Below are positions 54,401 through 62,834 of a DNA stretch of 64,000 nucleotides, piece by piece; position 1 is the first letter of the stretch; every line of letters begins with the position of its first letter. Origin of the DNA: Acetobacter pomorum. GTDB lineage: Bacteria > Pseudomonadota > Alphaproteobacteria > Acetobacterales > Acetobacteraceae. The position numbers were made by a program, and so were the translations under genes. Where the stretch lies: the NCBI RefSeq assembly GCF_002738225.1, contig NZ_PEBQ01000003.1:62001-126000 (forward strand), read 5' to 3'. The notes under the pieces are model-generated. The model did not search any database and was not told the DNA's origin. It saw nothing but the letters and a program-made list of their open reading frames with translations.

Positions 54401-54940
54401 ATTCCTACCAAGCCCCCCGCCGAAACATCAGCACATTCCCGCTCCGCCGCCCCGTCCACCAAGGGGCGGGCCGCTTCGGTACGTGCTCCCAGTGCCGGGG
54501 CTGCTGCGCCCGGTTCCGTGCGTAAAAAAGCTGCTGCGGCAGGCCCCAAGGCCACCACCAAGCGTGAGGCCGTGGCCCCGGATATGCTGGATCAGTCTCT
54601 GGCGCTCATCACCGCCAGCCTTGAAGATGACAAGTCCGAAGATATTGTGGTGATCGACCTTGCAGGCCGAGCCTCCTTTGCAGACCGGATGGTGATTGCC
54701 ACAGGTCTGGCAGACCGTCAGATTTCCGCCATGGCGCAGCATATTGAACGCAAGCTGCGTGATATCGGTATCAAGCGCGTGATGGTGGAAGGCGCTAACG
54801 GGTCTGACTGGGTGCTGTTGGATACGGGCGATATTGTGGTGCACCTGTTCAAGCCGGAAGCACGCACGCTGTATGGGCTGGAAAAAATGTGGGGCAAGGA
54901 ACTGGATGAAGGCGCAGAAGGCAACGTGACCCGTCTGTAA
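54401..54940 (+). CDS. rsfS: Ribosome silencing factor RsfS
   Basis: RsfS binds L14 and blocks 50S-30S joining in poor nutrient states. The conserved core (about residues 65-175: LALITASLEDDKSEDIVVIDL, SFADRMVIATGLADRQISAMAQHI, VMVEGANGSDWVLLDTGDIVVHLF) is clear. An Ala/Lys-rich N-terminal extension of about 60 residues precedes it. The frame has no ATG before 54584. The best start is the ATT at 54401, with AGGAG at 54389-54393 exactly seven bases upstream. A GTG near 54518 has no ribosome site. A real AUU start would be rare. Confidence 0.85.
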   Translation: MPTKPPAETSAHSRSAAPSTKGRAASVRAPSAGAAAPGSVRKKAAAAGPKATTKREAVAPDMLDQSLALITASLEDDKSEDIVVIDLAGRASFADRMVIATGLADRQISAMAQHIERKLRDIGIKRVMVEGANGSDWVLLDTGDIVVHLFKPEARTLYGLEKMWGKELDEGAEGNVTRL

Positions 54941-54995
54941 TCGCCCGATTCATGATGTTGTTCTCTGATTTTTCAGTGCGTATGGGCGCACCGGC

Positions 54996-55451
54996 ATGAG
55001 GCTGGTGGCCATTGGGCGTATGAAGGATAAATCCGAGCGGGCGCTGGTGGAACGGTACCTCAAGCGCCTGCGCCCCAAGCTGGATATTATAGAACTACCA
55101 GATGGGCGCGGTAGCCCGGATGAAATCAAACGGCGCGAGGCACAGGCCATTCTGGCAGCCTGCCCCGCGCAAAGCCACGTTGTGGTGCTGGATGAAGCCG
55201 GGCGCAATTTCAGCAGCCCGGATTTTTCCAATGCCGTGCAAGGCTGGCTCACGGCTGGCCGCACCCCTTGCTTTGTTATTGGCGGGGCTGAGGGGCTGGA
55301 TGCCTCGGTTATCCAGCGGGCCGATGCGTCCATGTCCTTTGGCACACTCACATGGCCGCATATGTTGGTGCGGATTATGCTGGTGGAACAAATCTACCGC
55401 GCGCAGGCCATTGCTGCGGGGCATCCGTATCATCGTTCCGGGCGGCCATAA
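54996..55451 (+). CDS. rlmH: 23S rRNA pseudouridine(1915)-N3-methyltransferase RlmH
   Basis: RlmH is a small SPOUT methyltransferase of 151 residues that methylates pseudouridine 1915 of 23S rRNA at the decoding interface. The knot motifs are VVVLDEAGRNFSSPDF, FVIGGAEGLDASV and SMSFGTLTWPHMLVRIMLVEQIYRA, ending in HPYHR. It follows rsfS by 55 bp, the usual order. Confidence 0.95.
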   Translation: MRLVAIGRMKDKSERALVERYLKRLRPKLDIIELPDGRGSPDEIKRREAQAILAACPAQSHVVVLDEAGRNFSSPDFSNAVQGWLTAGRTPCFVIGGAEGLDASVIQRADASMSFGTLTWPHMLVRIMLVEQIYRAQAIAAGHPYHRSGRP

Positions 55452-55562
55452 GGGGCTGCTGGCTGCTTTTAGGGCATGGCGGCAGTGAACCGCGGGGTCT
55501 GCCTGCATGGGGGCAGACCTGATAGCGTCCGGCCTTTCCTGAACAGACCGGACTGAAGATAC

Positions 55563-56441
55563 ATGACAGACGTTCTCTACACTCCGGATGCCCTGCGGCA
55601 GTTGCAGCACACAGGCAACGCCGTTCTGATAGATGTGCGTTCGGAAGAAGATTTTGCCAAAGGGCATATTCCCGGTGCCGTGAACATGCCGGATATTTTT
55701 ACCTATCTGGCAGAAACATCAGAAAGCGGGCTGGCCAGCCTACAACAGAAGTTTTCATCGCTGTTTGCGCAATATGGTCTGGATGGCAGCAAAACAGCAG
55801 TTGTGTATGAAGATGCCTTGCATACACGTTATGGCGCATCCTGCCGTGGATACTGGATCTTGCAGTATCTGGGTTATCCCAAGGTTGGTATTCTGGATGG
55901 CGGCCTGCGGGCGTGGCTGGCCTCTGGCGGCACACTGACGCAGGATGTGACGCACCCGGCTCCCACACAGTTTCCGCTCTCTATCAACCACGCGCTTATG
56001 GCCACGCGGGAAGATGTGTTTGCGGCCCTTACCAACCCGTCCATCAAGCTGCTGGATAACCGTGACAAGGTAGAATGGCTGGGTGAAAGCTCATCACCTT
56101 ACGGGGTGGATTTTGCGCCGCGCAAAGGGCGTATTCCCGGTGCTGTGTGGATTGAATGGTATAGCTTCATGCACACGCAGGATCAGGAAGCACGCTTTAA
56201 AACACCGGAAGAAATTCGGGCCTTGGCGGCCACGCGCAACCTGTACCTGGATGATGATATCATTATCTACTGCTTCAAGGGCGCACGTGCTGCCAACACC
56301 TATGTGGCGCTGGCTTCTGCCGGGTTTACCAAACTGCGCATCTATATGGGATCATGGAACGAGTGGTCTCGCCATGCGGATATGCCCATAGAAGATGGCG
56401 TGCCACGGGCTTCTGTGCCGTATCGCCCGCAGCAGGGCTGA
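55563..56441 (+). CDS. Sulfurtransferase with two rhodanese domains
   Basis: This protein of 292 residues has an N-terminal inactive rhodanese domain (DVRSEEDFAKGHIPGAVNM) and a C-terminal catalytic rhodanese domain whose active Cys is in IIYCFKGARAANTYVAL. Such enzymes move sulfur from thiosulfate or 3-mercaptopyruvate to thiols or cyanide. The CxxGxRA loop fits thiosulfate-type enzymes more than the CG[S/T]G[V/T]T loop of mercaptopyruvate ones. It converges with the LysR gene. Confidence 0.85.
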   Translation: MTDVLYTPDALRQLQHTGNAVLIDVRSEEDFAKGHIPGAVNMPDIFTYLAETSESGLASLQQKFSSLFAQYGLDGSKTAVVYEDALHTRYGASCRGYWILQYLGYPKVGILDGGLRAWLASGGTLTQDVTHPAPTQFPLSINHALMATREDVFAALTNPSIKLLDNRDKVEWLGESSSPYGVDFAPRKGRIPGAVWIEWYSFMHTQDQEARFKTPEEIRALAATRNLYLDDDIIIYCFKGARAANTYVALASAGFTKLRIYMGSWNEWSRHADMPIEDGVPRASVPYRPQQG

Positions 56442-56446
56442 GGCGG

Positions 56447-57388
56447 TTAGAGGTTTTCCGAATCTGTAAAGGGGGCGGTGTCATGCTGGCGTTGCTCCCA
56501 TTTGCGGCAGGCCGTGCGCAACACCGTTACAAACCGCGTAACCAGCGGCATGTTTTGCCCGGTGCGGATGGCAACCGCCAGTGTGGCACGGGGTGCGGGC
56601 TCACTAATGGCATGAAACGTCACCCCGCCAGCATGAATCTGGCTGAGTGAGCGCGGCACAACAGAAACCCCAAGCCCCGCCGCCACCAAAGGTACGGTGC
56701 CCGCAATTTGTGGGGCCTGCTGGCCCATTGTGGGGGTAACGCCCGCAAGCTGATAGGCCGACAGAATGGCATCATGAAAGCCCGGCCCCAACTCACGCGG
56801 GAAGATAATCAGCGGGTCATCCGCCACCATATCCAAACTGATCACCGGTTCCTTTGCCAGTCTGTGGCCACGGGGCAGGGCAATGACTGTGGGTTCATCC
56901 AGCAGGTGAAAAACCGAGAGGCGTGAGGGATCGGTAAACGGCGGGCGGATAATGGCAATATCCACGCTGGGTTCGTGCAATGCCGCGCACAGGGCAGGGG
57001 TGTTGCTTTCTTCTAAAGAAAGCGTGACATCAGGCGCCATTTCCCGAAACCGGCGGATGGTAAGCGGAATAACCGGCAACAGCGGCACAGCCCCGGCCAA
57101 CCCTACGCGAATATGCCCTCTTTCCCCCCGCGCCAGGCCTTCTGCCGTGGAAAGAAATTGTGCCTGCAAATCCAGAATGGTGCGGGCGCGGGGCAAAAGC
57201 ACTTCGCCAATTTCTGTTAGCTTCATGCCGCGAGTCTGCCGCTCAAACAGCGTCACGCCCAGATTGCGCTCAAGCTGGCGGATTTGCTGGCTAAGGGGCG
57301 GTTGCTCAATCCCCAATGCCTCTGCAGCATGGGTAATGCTGCCATGTTCAGCAACAGTGACGAAGTAGCGCAGGTGCCTGATATCCAT
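56447..57388 (-). CDS. LysR-type regulator of the acetoin genes (AlsR/BudR-like)
   Basis: This 313-residue LysR protein has an N-terminal winged helix (MDIRHLRYFVTVAEHGSITHAAEALGIEQPPLSQQIRQLERNLG) and an effector-binding domain with two Rossmann-like lobes. It is divergent from aldC-alsS, and two palindromes lie between them, so it is very likely their regulator, as AlsR is in Bacillus. AlsR-type regulators respond to acetate. I use the ATG at 57388, which matches the LysR family start; an earlier ATG at 57406 is possible. Confidence 0.85.
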   Translation of the reverse strand: MDIRHLRYFVTVAEHGSITHAAEALGIEQPPLSQQIRQLERNLGVTLFERQTRGMKLTEIGEVLLPRARTILDLQAQFLSTAEGLARGERGHIRVGLAGAVPLLPVIPLTIRRFREMAPDVTLSLEESNTPALCAALHEPSVDIAIIRPPFTDPSRLSVFHLLDEPTVIALPRGHRLAKEPVISLDMVADDPLIIFPRELGPGFHDAILSAYQLAGVTPTMGQQAPQIAGTVPLVAAGLGVSVVPRSLSQIHAGGVTFHAISEPAPRATLAVAIRTGQNMPLVTRFVTVLRTACRKWEQRQHDTAPFTDSENL

Positions 57389-57393
57389 AAGGT

Positions 57394-57408
57394 ATATGTA
57401 ATACATAT
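57394..57408. promoter_or_regulatory. Palindrome next to the LysR start
   Basis: ATATGTA and TACATAT around a single A form a perfect 15-bp palindrome at the start of the LysR gene. It fits the T-N11-A type of LysR operators and could serve autoregulation. Confidence 0.5.
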
Positions 57409-57420
57409 GGATAACGTGTT

Positions 57421-57432
57421 CAATATATATTG
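57421..57432. promoter_or_regulatory. Second palindrome in the acetoin promoter
   Basis: CAATATATATTG is a perfect 12-bp palindrome 77-88 bp before aldC. An ATAACGTG direct repeat flanks it at 57411 and 57453. Together these give candidate LysR contact sites on the aldC side. Confidence 0.45.
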
Positions 57433-57508
57433 GAAGACTGGTTCGCAGTGTTATAACGTGCTGCTGAAACGAACTTAAACCACCATGCGTTTGTGGGAGT
57501 ATTGCAGC

Positions 57509-58291
57509 ATGAAAAAACAGTCGGTGATGGACATGGATGTCCGCTCTTCTGCCCTTGGCAACGGCGTGCTGAAAAAGCCTGTTGCAAACCGTTTGTACCA
57601 GACCTCCACCATGGCCGCCCTGCTGGATGCAGTGTATGATGGTGAAACCACGCTGGATGAACTGCTCCAGCATGGTAACTTCGGTCTAGGCACATTCAAC
57701 GCCCTTGATGGCGAAATGATTGTGACGGACGGCGTGGTGCGCCAGTTCCGTGCTGAAGGTCTGGCCGCAGAAGTGCCCGGTTCTCTTAAAACGCCGTTTG
57801 CCTGCGTGACGTATTTTGAACCGGAAAAAACGGTTACCATCGATTCCCCCAAAACCAAGGAAACGTTTGAAGAGCTGGTGGACAGCCTGCTTGGTAACCC
57901 CAACCTGTTTGGTGCCGTGCGCTTTACGGGTGAATTCCAGCGCGTTGATACCCGCACGGTGTTCTGCCAGTGCAAGCCGTATCCGCACATGCTGGAAGTG
58001 GTGAAAAAGCAGCCCACCTGCACCATGGAAAACGTTATGGGCACCATGATCGGCTTCCGCACCCCGGTTTACATGCAGGGCGTGAATGTTGCGGGCTACC
58101 ACCTGCACTTCCTTTCTGAAGATAGCAAACGTGGCGGGCACGTTACGGAATATCGCCTTGTGCGCGGTAAGCTGGAAGTGGCTTCCATTTCCGATCTGGA
58201 AATTCAGCTGCCCCGTACGGAACAGTTCGCCAAGGCTGATCTGAACCCTGAAAGCCTGAGCGAAGCCATCCGTATTGCAGAAGGCGGCTGA
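57509..58291 (+). CDS. aldC: Alpha-acetolactate decarboxylase
   Basis: AldC (BudA) converts alpha-acetolactate to acetoin. The 260 residues have the family signatures NRLYQTSTMAALLDAVYDGE, GNFGLGTFNALDGEM, the zinc-binding stretch GYHLHFLSEDSKRGGHV with the two His of GYHLHF and the His of GGH, and FCQCKPYPHM. The ATG at 57509 follows GGGAG. alsS follows 82 bp downstream. In acetic acid bacteria this pathway makes acetoin from pyruvate without producing acid. Confidence 0.95.
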   Translation: MKKQSVMDMDVRSSALGNGVLKKPVANRLYQTSTMAALLDAVYDGETTLDELLQHGNFGLGTFNALDGEMIVTDGVVRQFRAEGLAAEVPGSLKTPFACVTYFEPEKTVTIDSPKTKETFEELVDSLLGNPNLFGAVRFTGEFQRVDTRTVFCQCKPYPHMLEVVKKQPTCTMENVMGTMIGFRTPVYMQGVNVAGYHLHFLSEDSKRGGHVTEYRLVRGKLEVASISDLEIQLPRTEQFAKADLNPESLSEAIRIAEGG

Positions 58292-58373
58292 GCCTCCATT
58301 CACTGAACATTTTTAACGGGGCTGCTGAAAAAACAGCTTTCTGGCAGCCCAGTTTTTGCAGGACAGAACTGAA

Positions 58374-60062
58374 ATGACCAATCCGGCAGACAACGCCGCT
58401 CAGTGCGGTGCGGAGCTTATTGTCAAAAATCTGGAAGCCCACGGCGTCAAGCATGTCTTCGGTATTCCGGGTGCAAAGGTGGACCGTCTGTTTGATGCGC
58501 TGGTGGATTCCTCCATCACCACCGTTGTTACGCGGCATGAACAGAACGCAGCCTTTATTGCAGGTGGCCTTGGCCGCCTTACCGGCAAGGCAGGCGTGTG
58601 CATTGCCACATCCGGCCCCGGTGCTTCCAACTTTGTAACCGGCCTTGCCACCGCCAATTCTGAAGGCGACCCGGTGCTGGCTATTGGCGGCGCCGTAAAG
58701 CTGGCAGACCGCCTGAAGCTGACACACCAGACCATGGATACGGTCAACCTGTTCAAGCCCATCACCAAATACAGTGTTGAGCTGACAACCCCGGTTGCCA
58801 TTTCTGAAGTCATGGCCAACGCTTTCCGCTTTGCAGAAGGCGGCCGTCCCGGTGCTGCTTTTGTCAGCACGCCTATGGATGTGCTTTCCATGCCGGCCCA
58901 TGCGCCGGTTTTGGCTGGCCGTCCGCTGCCGCGCGTTGGTGGTGCCCCGGCTGATGTAATTGCAGAAGCCGCAACCATGCTGAAAAACGCCAAGCGCCCC
59001 GTGGTTCTGCTGGGCATGCTGGCCAGCCGTCCAGATGTGGCAGACGGCGTGCGCGCTTTTGTAAAAGAAACCGGCGTGCCGGTTGTGGGCACCTATCAGG
59101 CTGCCGGTGCGGTTTCTGAAGATCTGGTGGACCGTTTTGGTGGCCGCGTTGGCCTGTTCCGCAACCAGCATGGTGATCAGCTTCTGCACGAAGCCGATGT
59201 TGTTGTGGCTATTGGCTACAACCCGGTGGAATATGATCCGTGGCTGTGGAACGTGAATGATGACCGCAAGATCATCAACGTGGACATCGTTCCTGCAGAA
59301 CTGGATAACGCCTACGTTCCGGCCATTGAGCTGATTGGTGAAATTGCACCGACGCTGACAGTGCTGGCAAAGGATTCCGGTAAGCTGGCCCGTGCACCAG
59401 AGCTGGAAGGTGTGTTGGAAGGCTACAAGAAAGCCCGCTCAACAGCCTTGTTGGAAGCCCGTAGCACCAGCAACAATGCGGTGCATCCGCTCCAGATCGT
59501 GCGTGAGCTGGAACAGTTTGTAACCCCGGATATGACACTGTGCTTGGATATGGGCACCTTCCATATCTGGCTGGCGCGTTATCTGCTGTCCTTCCGGGCG
59601 CGTCAGGTGCTTATCAGCAATGGCCAGCAGACAATGGGCGTGGGCCTGCCGTGGGGTATTGCCGCAAGCCTGCTGAACCCGGCGCAGAAAGTGCTGTCCA
59701 TCTCTGGTGATGGTGGGTTCATGATGTCCAGCATGGAACTGGAAACGGCTGTGCGCCTGAAGTGCAACCTGATCCACATGGTCTGGATTGATGAAGCCTA
59801 CAACATGGTGGAAATGCAGGAGCAGAAGAAATATGGCCGCGGTTCCGGCGTGAACTTTGGCCCCATTGATTTTGCAAAATATGCAGAAGCCTGTGGCGCA
59901 ACGGGTATTAACGCCACCACGGAAGATGAAGTGCGTCAGGCTCTGCGTACGGCCATGGATGTGGAAGGCCCGGTGGTAATTGCCGTGCCGGTTGATTACT
60001 CTCACAACCATCTGCTTATGCAGCCGCTGGCGCAGTTGGGTGAAACGAATGCCGCAGCCTAA
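58374..60062 (+). CDS. alsS: Acetolactate synthase, catabolic type
   Basis: AlsS condenses two pyruvates to acetolactate with ThDP. The 562 residues have the N-terminal HGVKHVFGIPGAKVDRLFDAL, the catalytic Glu in TRHEQNAAFIAGGLGRLTG, the ThDP-binding GDGGFMMSSMELETAV motif with NMVEMQEQKKYGR, and no FAD-dependent regulatory partner nearby. This, plus aldC upstream, marks it as the catabolic form. The ATG at 58374 follows AGGACAG. Confidence 0.94.
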   Translation: MTNPADNAAQCGAELIVKNLEAHGVKHVFGIPGAKVDRLFDALVDSSITTVVTRHEQNAAFIAGGLGRLTGKAGVCIATSGPGASNFVTGLATANSEGDPVLAIGGAVKLADRLKLTHQTMDTVNLFKPITKYSVELTTPVAISEVMANAFRFAEGGRPGAAFVSTPMDVLSMPAHAPVLAGRPLPRVGGAPADVIAEAATMLKNAKRPVVLLGMLASRPDVADGVRAFVKETGVPVVGTYQAAGAVSEDLVDRFGGRVGLFRNQHGDQLLHEADVVVAIGYNPVEYDPWLWNVNDDRKIINVDIVPAELDNAYVPAIELIGEIAPTLTVLAKDSGKLARAPELEGVLEGYKKARSTALLEARSTSNNAVHPLQIVRELEQFVTPDMTLCLDMGTFHIWLARYLLSFRARQVLISNGQQTMGVGLPWGIAASLLNPAQKVLSISGDGGFMMSSMELETAVRLKCNLIHMVWIDEAYNMVEMQEQKKYGRGSGVNFGPIDFAKYAEACGATGINATTEDEVRQALRTAMDVEGPVVIAVPVDYSHNHLLMQPLAQLGETNAAA

Positions 60063-60363
60063 AGCTGCGCATAAAAAGCAGGCCTGAATTTTTTTGCTGA
60101 TATGCGCGTTGCTTGTTTTGCAAGATCACTCATTTTGTTATAACAAGCAACGCAGCATGACAGGAATTCGGGCCAGCAATGCAGATGTTATCACTCTGCC
60201 TGATTGTGAATTCCCCTGCATATTTCTGCCAGTCTATCAGGGTAGGGGAATGAACAGATCCTTTCAGCCGTACAAAGTGTGTATACAACGCGGCAATGGT
60301 ATGTGTGCCATTGCGCAGGTTGTGGCACACTGGCCAAAACGGCAGCACAGGGGGCAGGCGTAA
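60063..60363. other. Regulatory spacer between alsS and the ThDP decarboxylase-like gene
   Basis: This 301-bp stretch has no supported gene; an 89-codon frame from an alternative start is not protein-like. It holds a T run at 60089-60095 and the inverted repeats described in the next entry. It is probably the promoter and leader of the downstream lactate-linked genes. Confidence 0.45.
60106..60153. promoter_or_regulatory. Twelve-pair inverted repeat with nested palindrome
   Basis: GCGTTGCTTGTT (60106-60117) and AACAAGCAACGC (60142-60153) pair exactly over a 24-base loop. The perfect palindrome TTGTTATAACAA (60135-60146) overlaps the right arm. The two cannot fold fully at once. It lies about 210 bp before the downstream gene, fit for an operator or a leader switch. 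Confidence 0.5.
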
Positions 60364-62058
60364 ATGGCAGTAACATCTGTAGATACGGCAGGCGGCAAAA
60401 CACGGCGCGGTGCGGCTGTTTTGCTGGAAGTGCTGCGCAGCGAAGGGGTTGAATACATATTCGGCAACCCCGGCACTACGGAACTGCCGCTGATAGATGC
60501 CCTGCTGGAAGTGCCCAATGTGCACTATGTTCTCGGCCTTCAGGAAGCCAGCGTGGTGGCCATGGCAGATGGGTATGCGCAGGCAGCCCGCAAGCCGGGG
60601 TTTTTAAACCTGCATACGGCAGGTGGCTTGGGCCACGGTATGGGCAATCTGCTTAATGCCAGTGTGTCCCAAACCCCATTGGTGGTTACCGCCGGGCAGC
60701 AGGATTCCCGCCATACCATTTCTGATCCGCTTTTGTTTGGTGATCTGGTGCAGATTGCCCGCCCTGCCGTAAAATGGGCGCAGGAAGTGGCCCATGCAGA
60801 TCAGCTTCCTGTTTTGCTGCGCCGCGCTTTTCATGATTCTACCGCCGCGCCGACTGGGCCGGTGTTTCTGTCACTCCCCATGGATGTGATGGAAGAAATG
60901 AGCAGCGTGGATATTGGAGAACCCTCCACTATCAACCGTCAGGCCGTGGCGGGTGGGCTGCCAGAACTGGCGCAAGCTCTTACAGCCCTGCGCCCCGGCA
61001 AGGTGGCCATTATTGCGGGGGATGAGGTCTATGCCTCTGATGCCGCAGCAGAAGTGGCCGCCGTGGCGGAATGTCTGGGTGCGCCGGTTTATGGCTCATC
61101 GTGGCCATCACGCATCCCGTTTGCCACCGCGCATCCGTTGTGGTGCGGCAATCTGCCTACGCAGGCTACGGCCATTGCGGAAAAGCTGAGCGGGTATGAC
61201 GCCATTTTCGCATTGGGTGGCAAATCCCTTATTACCATTCTGTACACAGAAGGCCCGGCCCTGCCGCCATCTTGCGCGGTGTATCAGATGTCTTCCGATG
61301 TGCGGGATCTGGGGCGTACGTTCTGGACGCCGCTTTCTGTGGTGGGGGATATTCGCGCCTCCTTGCAGGCTTTGTTGCCCATGTTGCAAAAGGCCGCGGC
61401 TCCGCAGCGTGCGGCATATGCAGCATCAGGCCAGAAGGTGGCAGAAGCCCGCCGCGCACAGCGTGCACAGGCTGTGGCAGAAGTGCTGGCCCATCCGGCA
61501 GATGCAGTTATCTCTCCACGCGTGGCCGCGTGGGAAGTTGTGCGCGCCATCGGCCCGGATATTGCCATTGTGGATGAGGCCATTGCCACCTCATCCGATG
61601 TGCGACTGTTTTTAGAAAGTGCATGGCCTGCCCAGTATTCCTTTTTGCGGGGTGGGGCATTGGGCTGGGGCATGCCTGCGGCTGTTGGGGCCTCACTTGG
61701 CCTGGGGCGAGACAGAGTGGTCTCATTGGTGGGGGATGGGGCAGCCCTGTATTCCCCACAGGCGTTGTGGACAGCCGCGCATGAAAAGCTGCCCGTTACT
61801 TTTGTTGTGATGAACAATCGCGAGTACAACGTGCTCAAGAACTTCATGCGGCAGCAAAACAACTATATCTCTGCGCAGGAGGGGACATATCCCGCCATGG
61901 ATATTGTTGATCCACAAATAGACTATCAGGCTCTGGCCCGGTCCATGGGGGTGCCTTCCAGCAGAGTAACGCGGGCAGCGGATATTGCGCCCACGCTGGA
62001 AGCAGCATTGGCGACCGATGGTCCCGCGCTTGTTGAAATTATGATTGCAGCGGGCTGA
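60364..62058 (+). CDS. ThDP-dependent decarboxylase, benzoylformate-decarboxylase-like
   Basis: This 564-residue ThDP enzyme resembles MdlC. The N-terminus EYIFGNPGTTELPLIDAL has Thr where MdlC has catalytic Ser26. The catalytic Glu is in LQEASVVAMADGYAQ, and the conserved His of the NLHTAGGLG loop matches MdlC His70. The ThDP-binding motif is VSLVGDGAALYSPQALWTAAHEKLPVTFVVMNN. It lies upstream of lutA-lutB in the same direction, so a 2-oxo acid related to lactate metabolism is plausible. It could also be a hydroxyacid or oxo-acid enzyme of unknown substrate. Confidence 0.75.
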   Translation: MAVTSVDTAGGKTRRGAAVLLEVLRSEGVEYIFGNPGTTELPLIDALLEVPNVHYVLGLQEASVVAMADGYAQAARKPGFLNLHTAGGLGHGMGNLLNASVSQTPLVVTAGQQDSRHTISDPLLFGDLVQIARPAVKWAQEVAHADQLPVLLRRAFHDSTAAPTGPVFLSLPMDVMEEMSSVDIGEPSTINRQAVAGGLPELAQALTALRPGKVAIIAGDEVYASDAAAEVAAVAECLGAPVYGSSWPSRIPFATAHPLWCGNLPTQATAIAEKLSGYDAIFALGGKSLITILYTEGPALPPSCAVYQMSSDVRDLGRTFWTPLSVVGDIRASLQALLPMLQKAAAPQRAAYAASGQKVAEARRAQRAQAVAEVLAHPADAVISPRVAAWEVVRAIGPDIAIVDEAIATSSDVRLFLESAWPAQYSFLRGGALGWGMPAAVGASLGLGRDRVVSLVGDGAALYSPQALWTAAHEKLPVTFVVMNNREYNVLKNFMRQQNNYISAQEGTYPAMDIVDPQIDYQALARSMGVPSSRVTRAADIAPTLEAALATDGPALVEIMIAAG

Positions 62059-62090
62059 GAGTGTCAGGCTTGCAAAAACCGGGGGTGCGT

Positions 62091-62834
62091 ATGAAAATCG
62101 GGTTGTTTATTCCCTGTTACATAGATGCGTTTTATCCAAACGCAGGGATTGCCACATTGGAATTGCTGGAAAAGCTGGGCCAGGATGTGGAATATCCCAC
62201 AGAACAAACCTGCTGCGGCCAGCCCATGGCCAATTCAGGCTGTAACAGGGATGCGGCCTCTGCTGAGGCGCTGTTTGTCAAACTCTTTGCCAAATACGAT
62301 GCCATTGTCATGCCGTCTGGCAGTTGCACCCACCATGTGCGGGACAACTTTGATGCCATTCCGCAAACGGATGAAGTGCGGCATGTGCGTGAAAACACTT
62401 TTGAGCTGGTGGAATTTCTGCACGATGTGCTGAAGGTGGATAACTTCCCTTGGGCAGAGTTCCCACACAAGGTGGGCCTGCACAACAGCTGCGGCACCCT
62501 GCGCGCCCTGCGCACGGCCAGCATGTCCGAACTGGGTGAACCTTTCTTCTCCAAGCCGATGGATCTGCTTTCCAAGGTCAAGGGCATTTCCTTTGCCCAT
62601 CCCAAACGGCCGGATGAATGCTGTGGTTTTGGCGGCACCTTCTCGGTCACGGAAGAAGCCGTTTCCGCCAAAATGGGGGTAGATAAGGTAACAGATCATC
62701 ACAAGGCCGGGGCGGAATACATTGTTTCTGCCGATACGTCCTGCATGATGCACCAGCAGGGGTGTGCGGAACGGGCCGGGGTTCCCATCCGCTTCATTCA
62801 TATTGCTGAAATTCTGAACGGAGCACGGGAATGA
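62091..62834 (+). CDS. lutA: Lactate utilization protein LutA
   Basis: LutA is one of three subunits of the LutABC iron-sulfur lactate oxidase. The 247 residues carry two Cys-rich CCG motifs: TCCGQPMANSGC and DECCGFGGTFS, plus GSCTHHV and NSCGTLR. The ATG at 62091 gives the usual KIGLFIPCYIDAFYP start. Its stop overlaps lutB by ATGA. It is 32 bp after the ThDP gene. Confidence 0.93.
   Translation: MKIGLFIPCYIDAFYPNAGIATLELLEKLGQDVEYPTEQTCCGQPMANSGCNRDAASAEALFVKLFAKYDAIVMPSGSCTHHVRDNFDAIPQTDEVRHVRENTFELVEFLHDVLKVDNFPWAEFPHKVGLHNSCGTLRALRTASMSELGEPFFSKPMDLLSKVKGISFAHPKRPDECCGFGGTFSVTEEAVSAKMGVDKVTDHHKAGAEYIVSADTSCMMHQQGCAERAGVPIRFIHIAEILNGARE

Noticed and set aside
60094..60363. Frame of 89 codons before the ThDP enzyme
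   Set aside because: It begins at a non-ATG codon, overlaps the inverted repeats and does not read like a protein.
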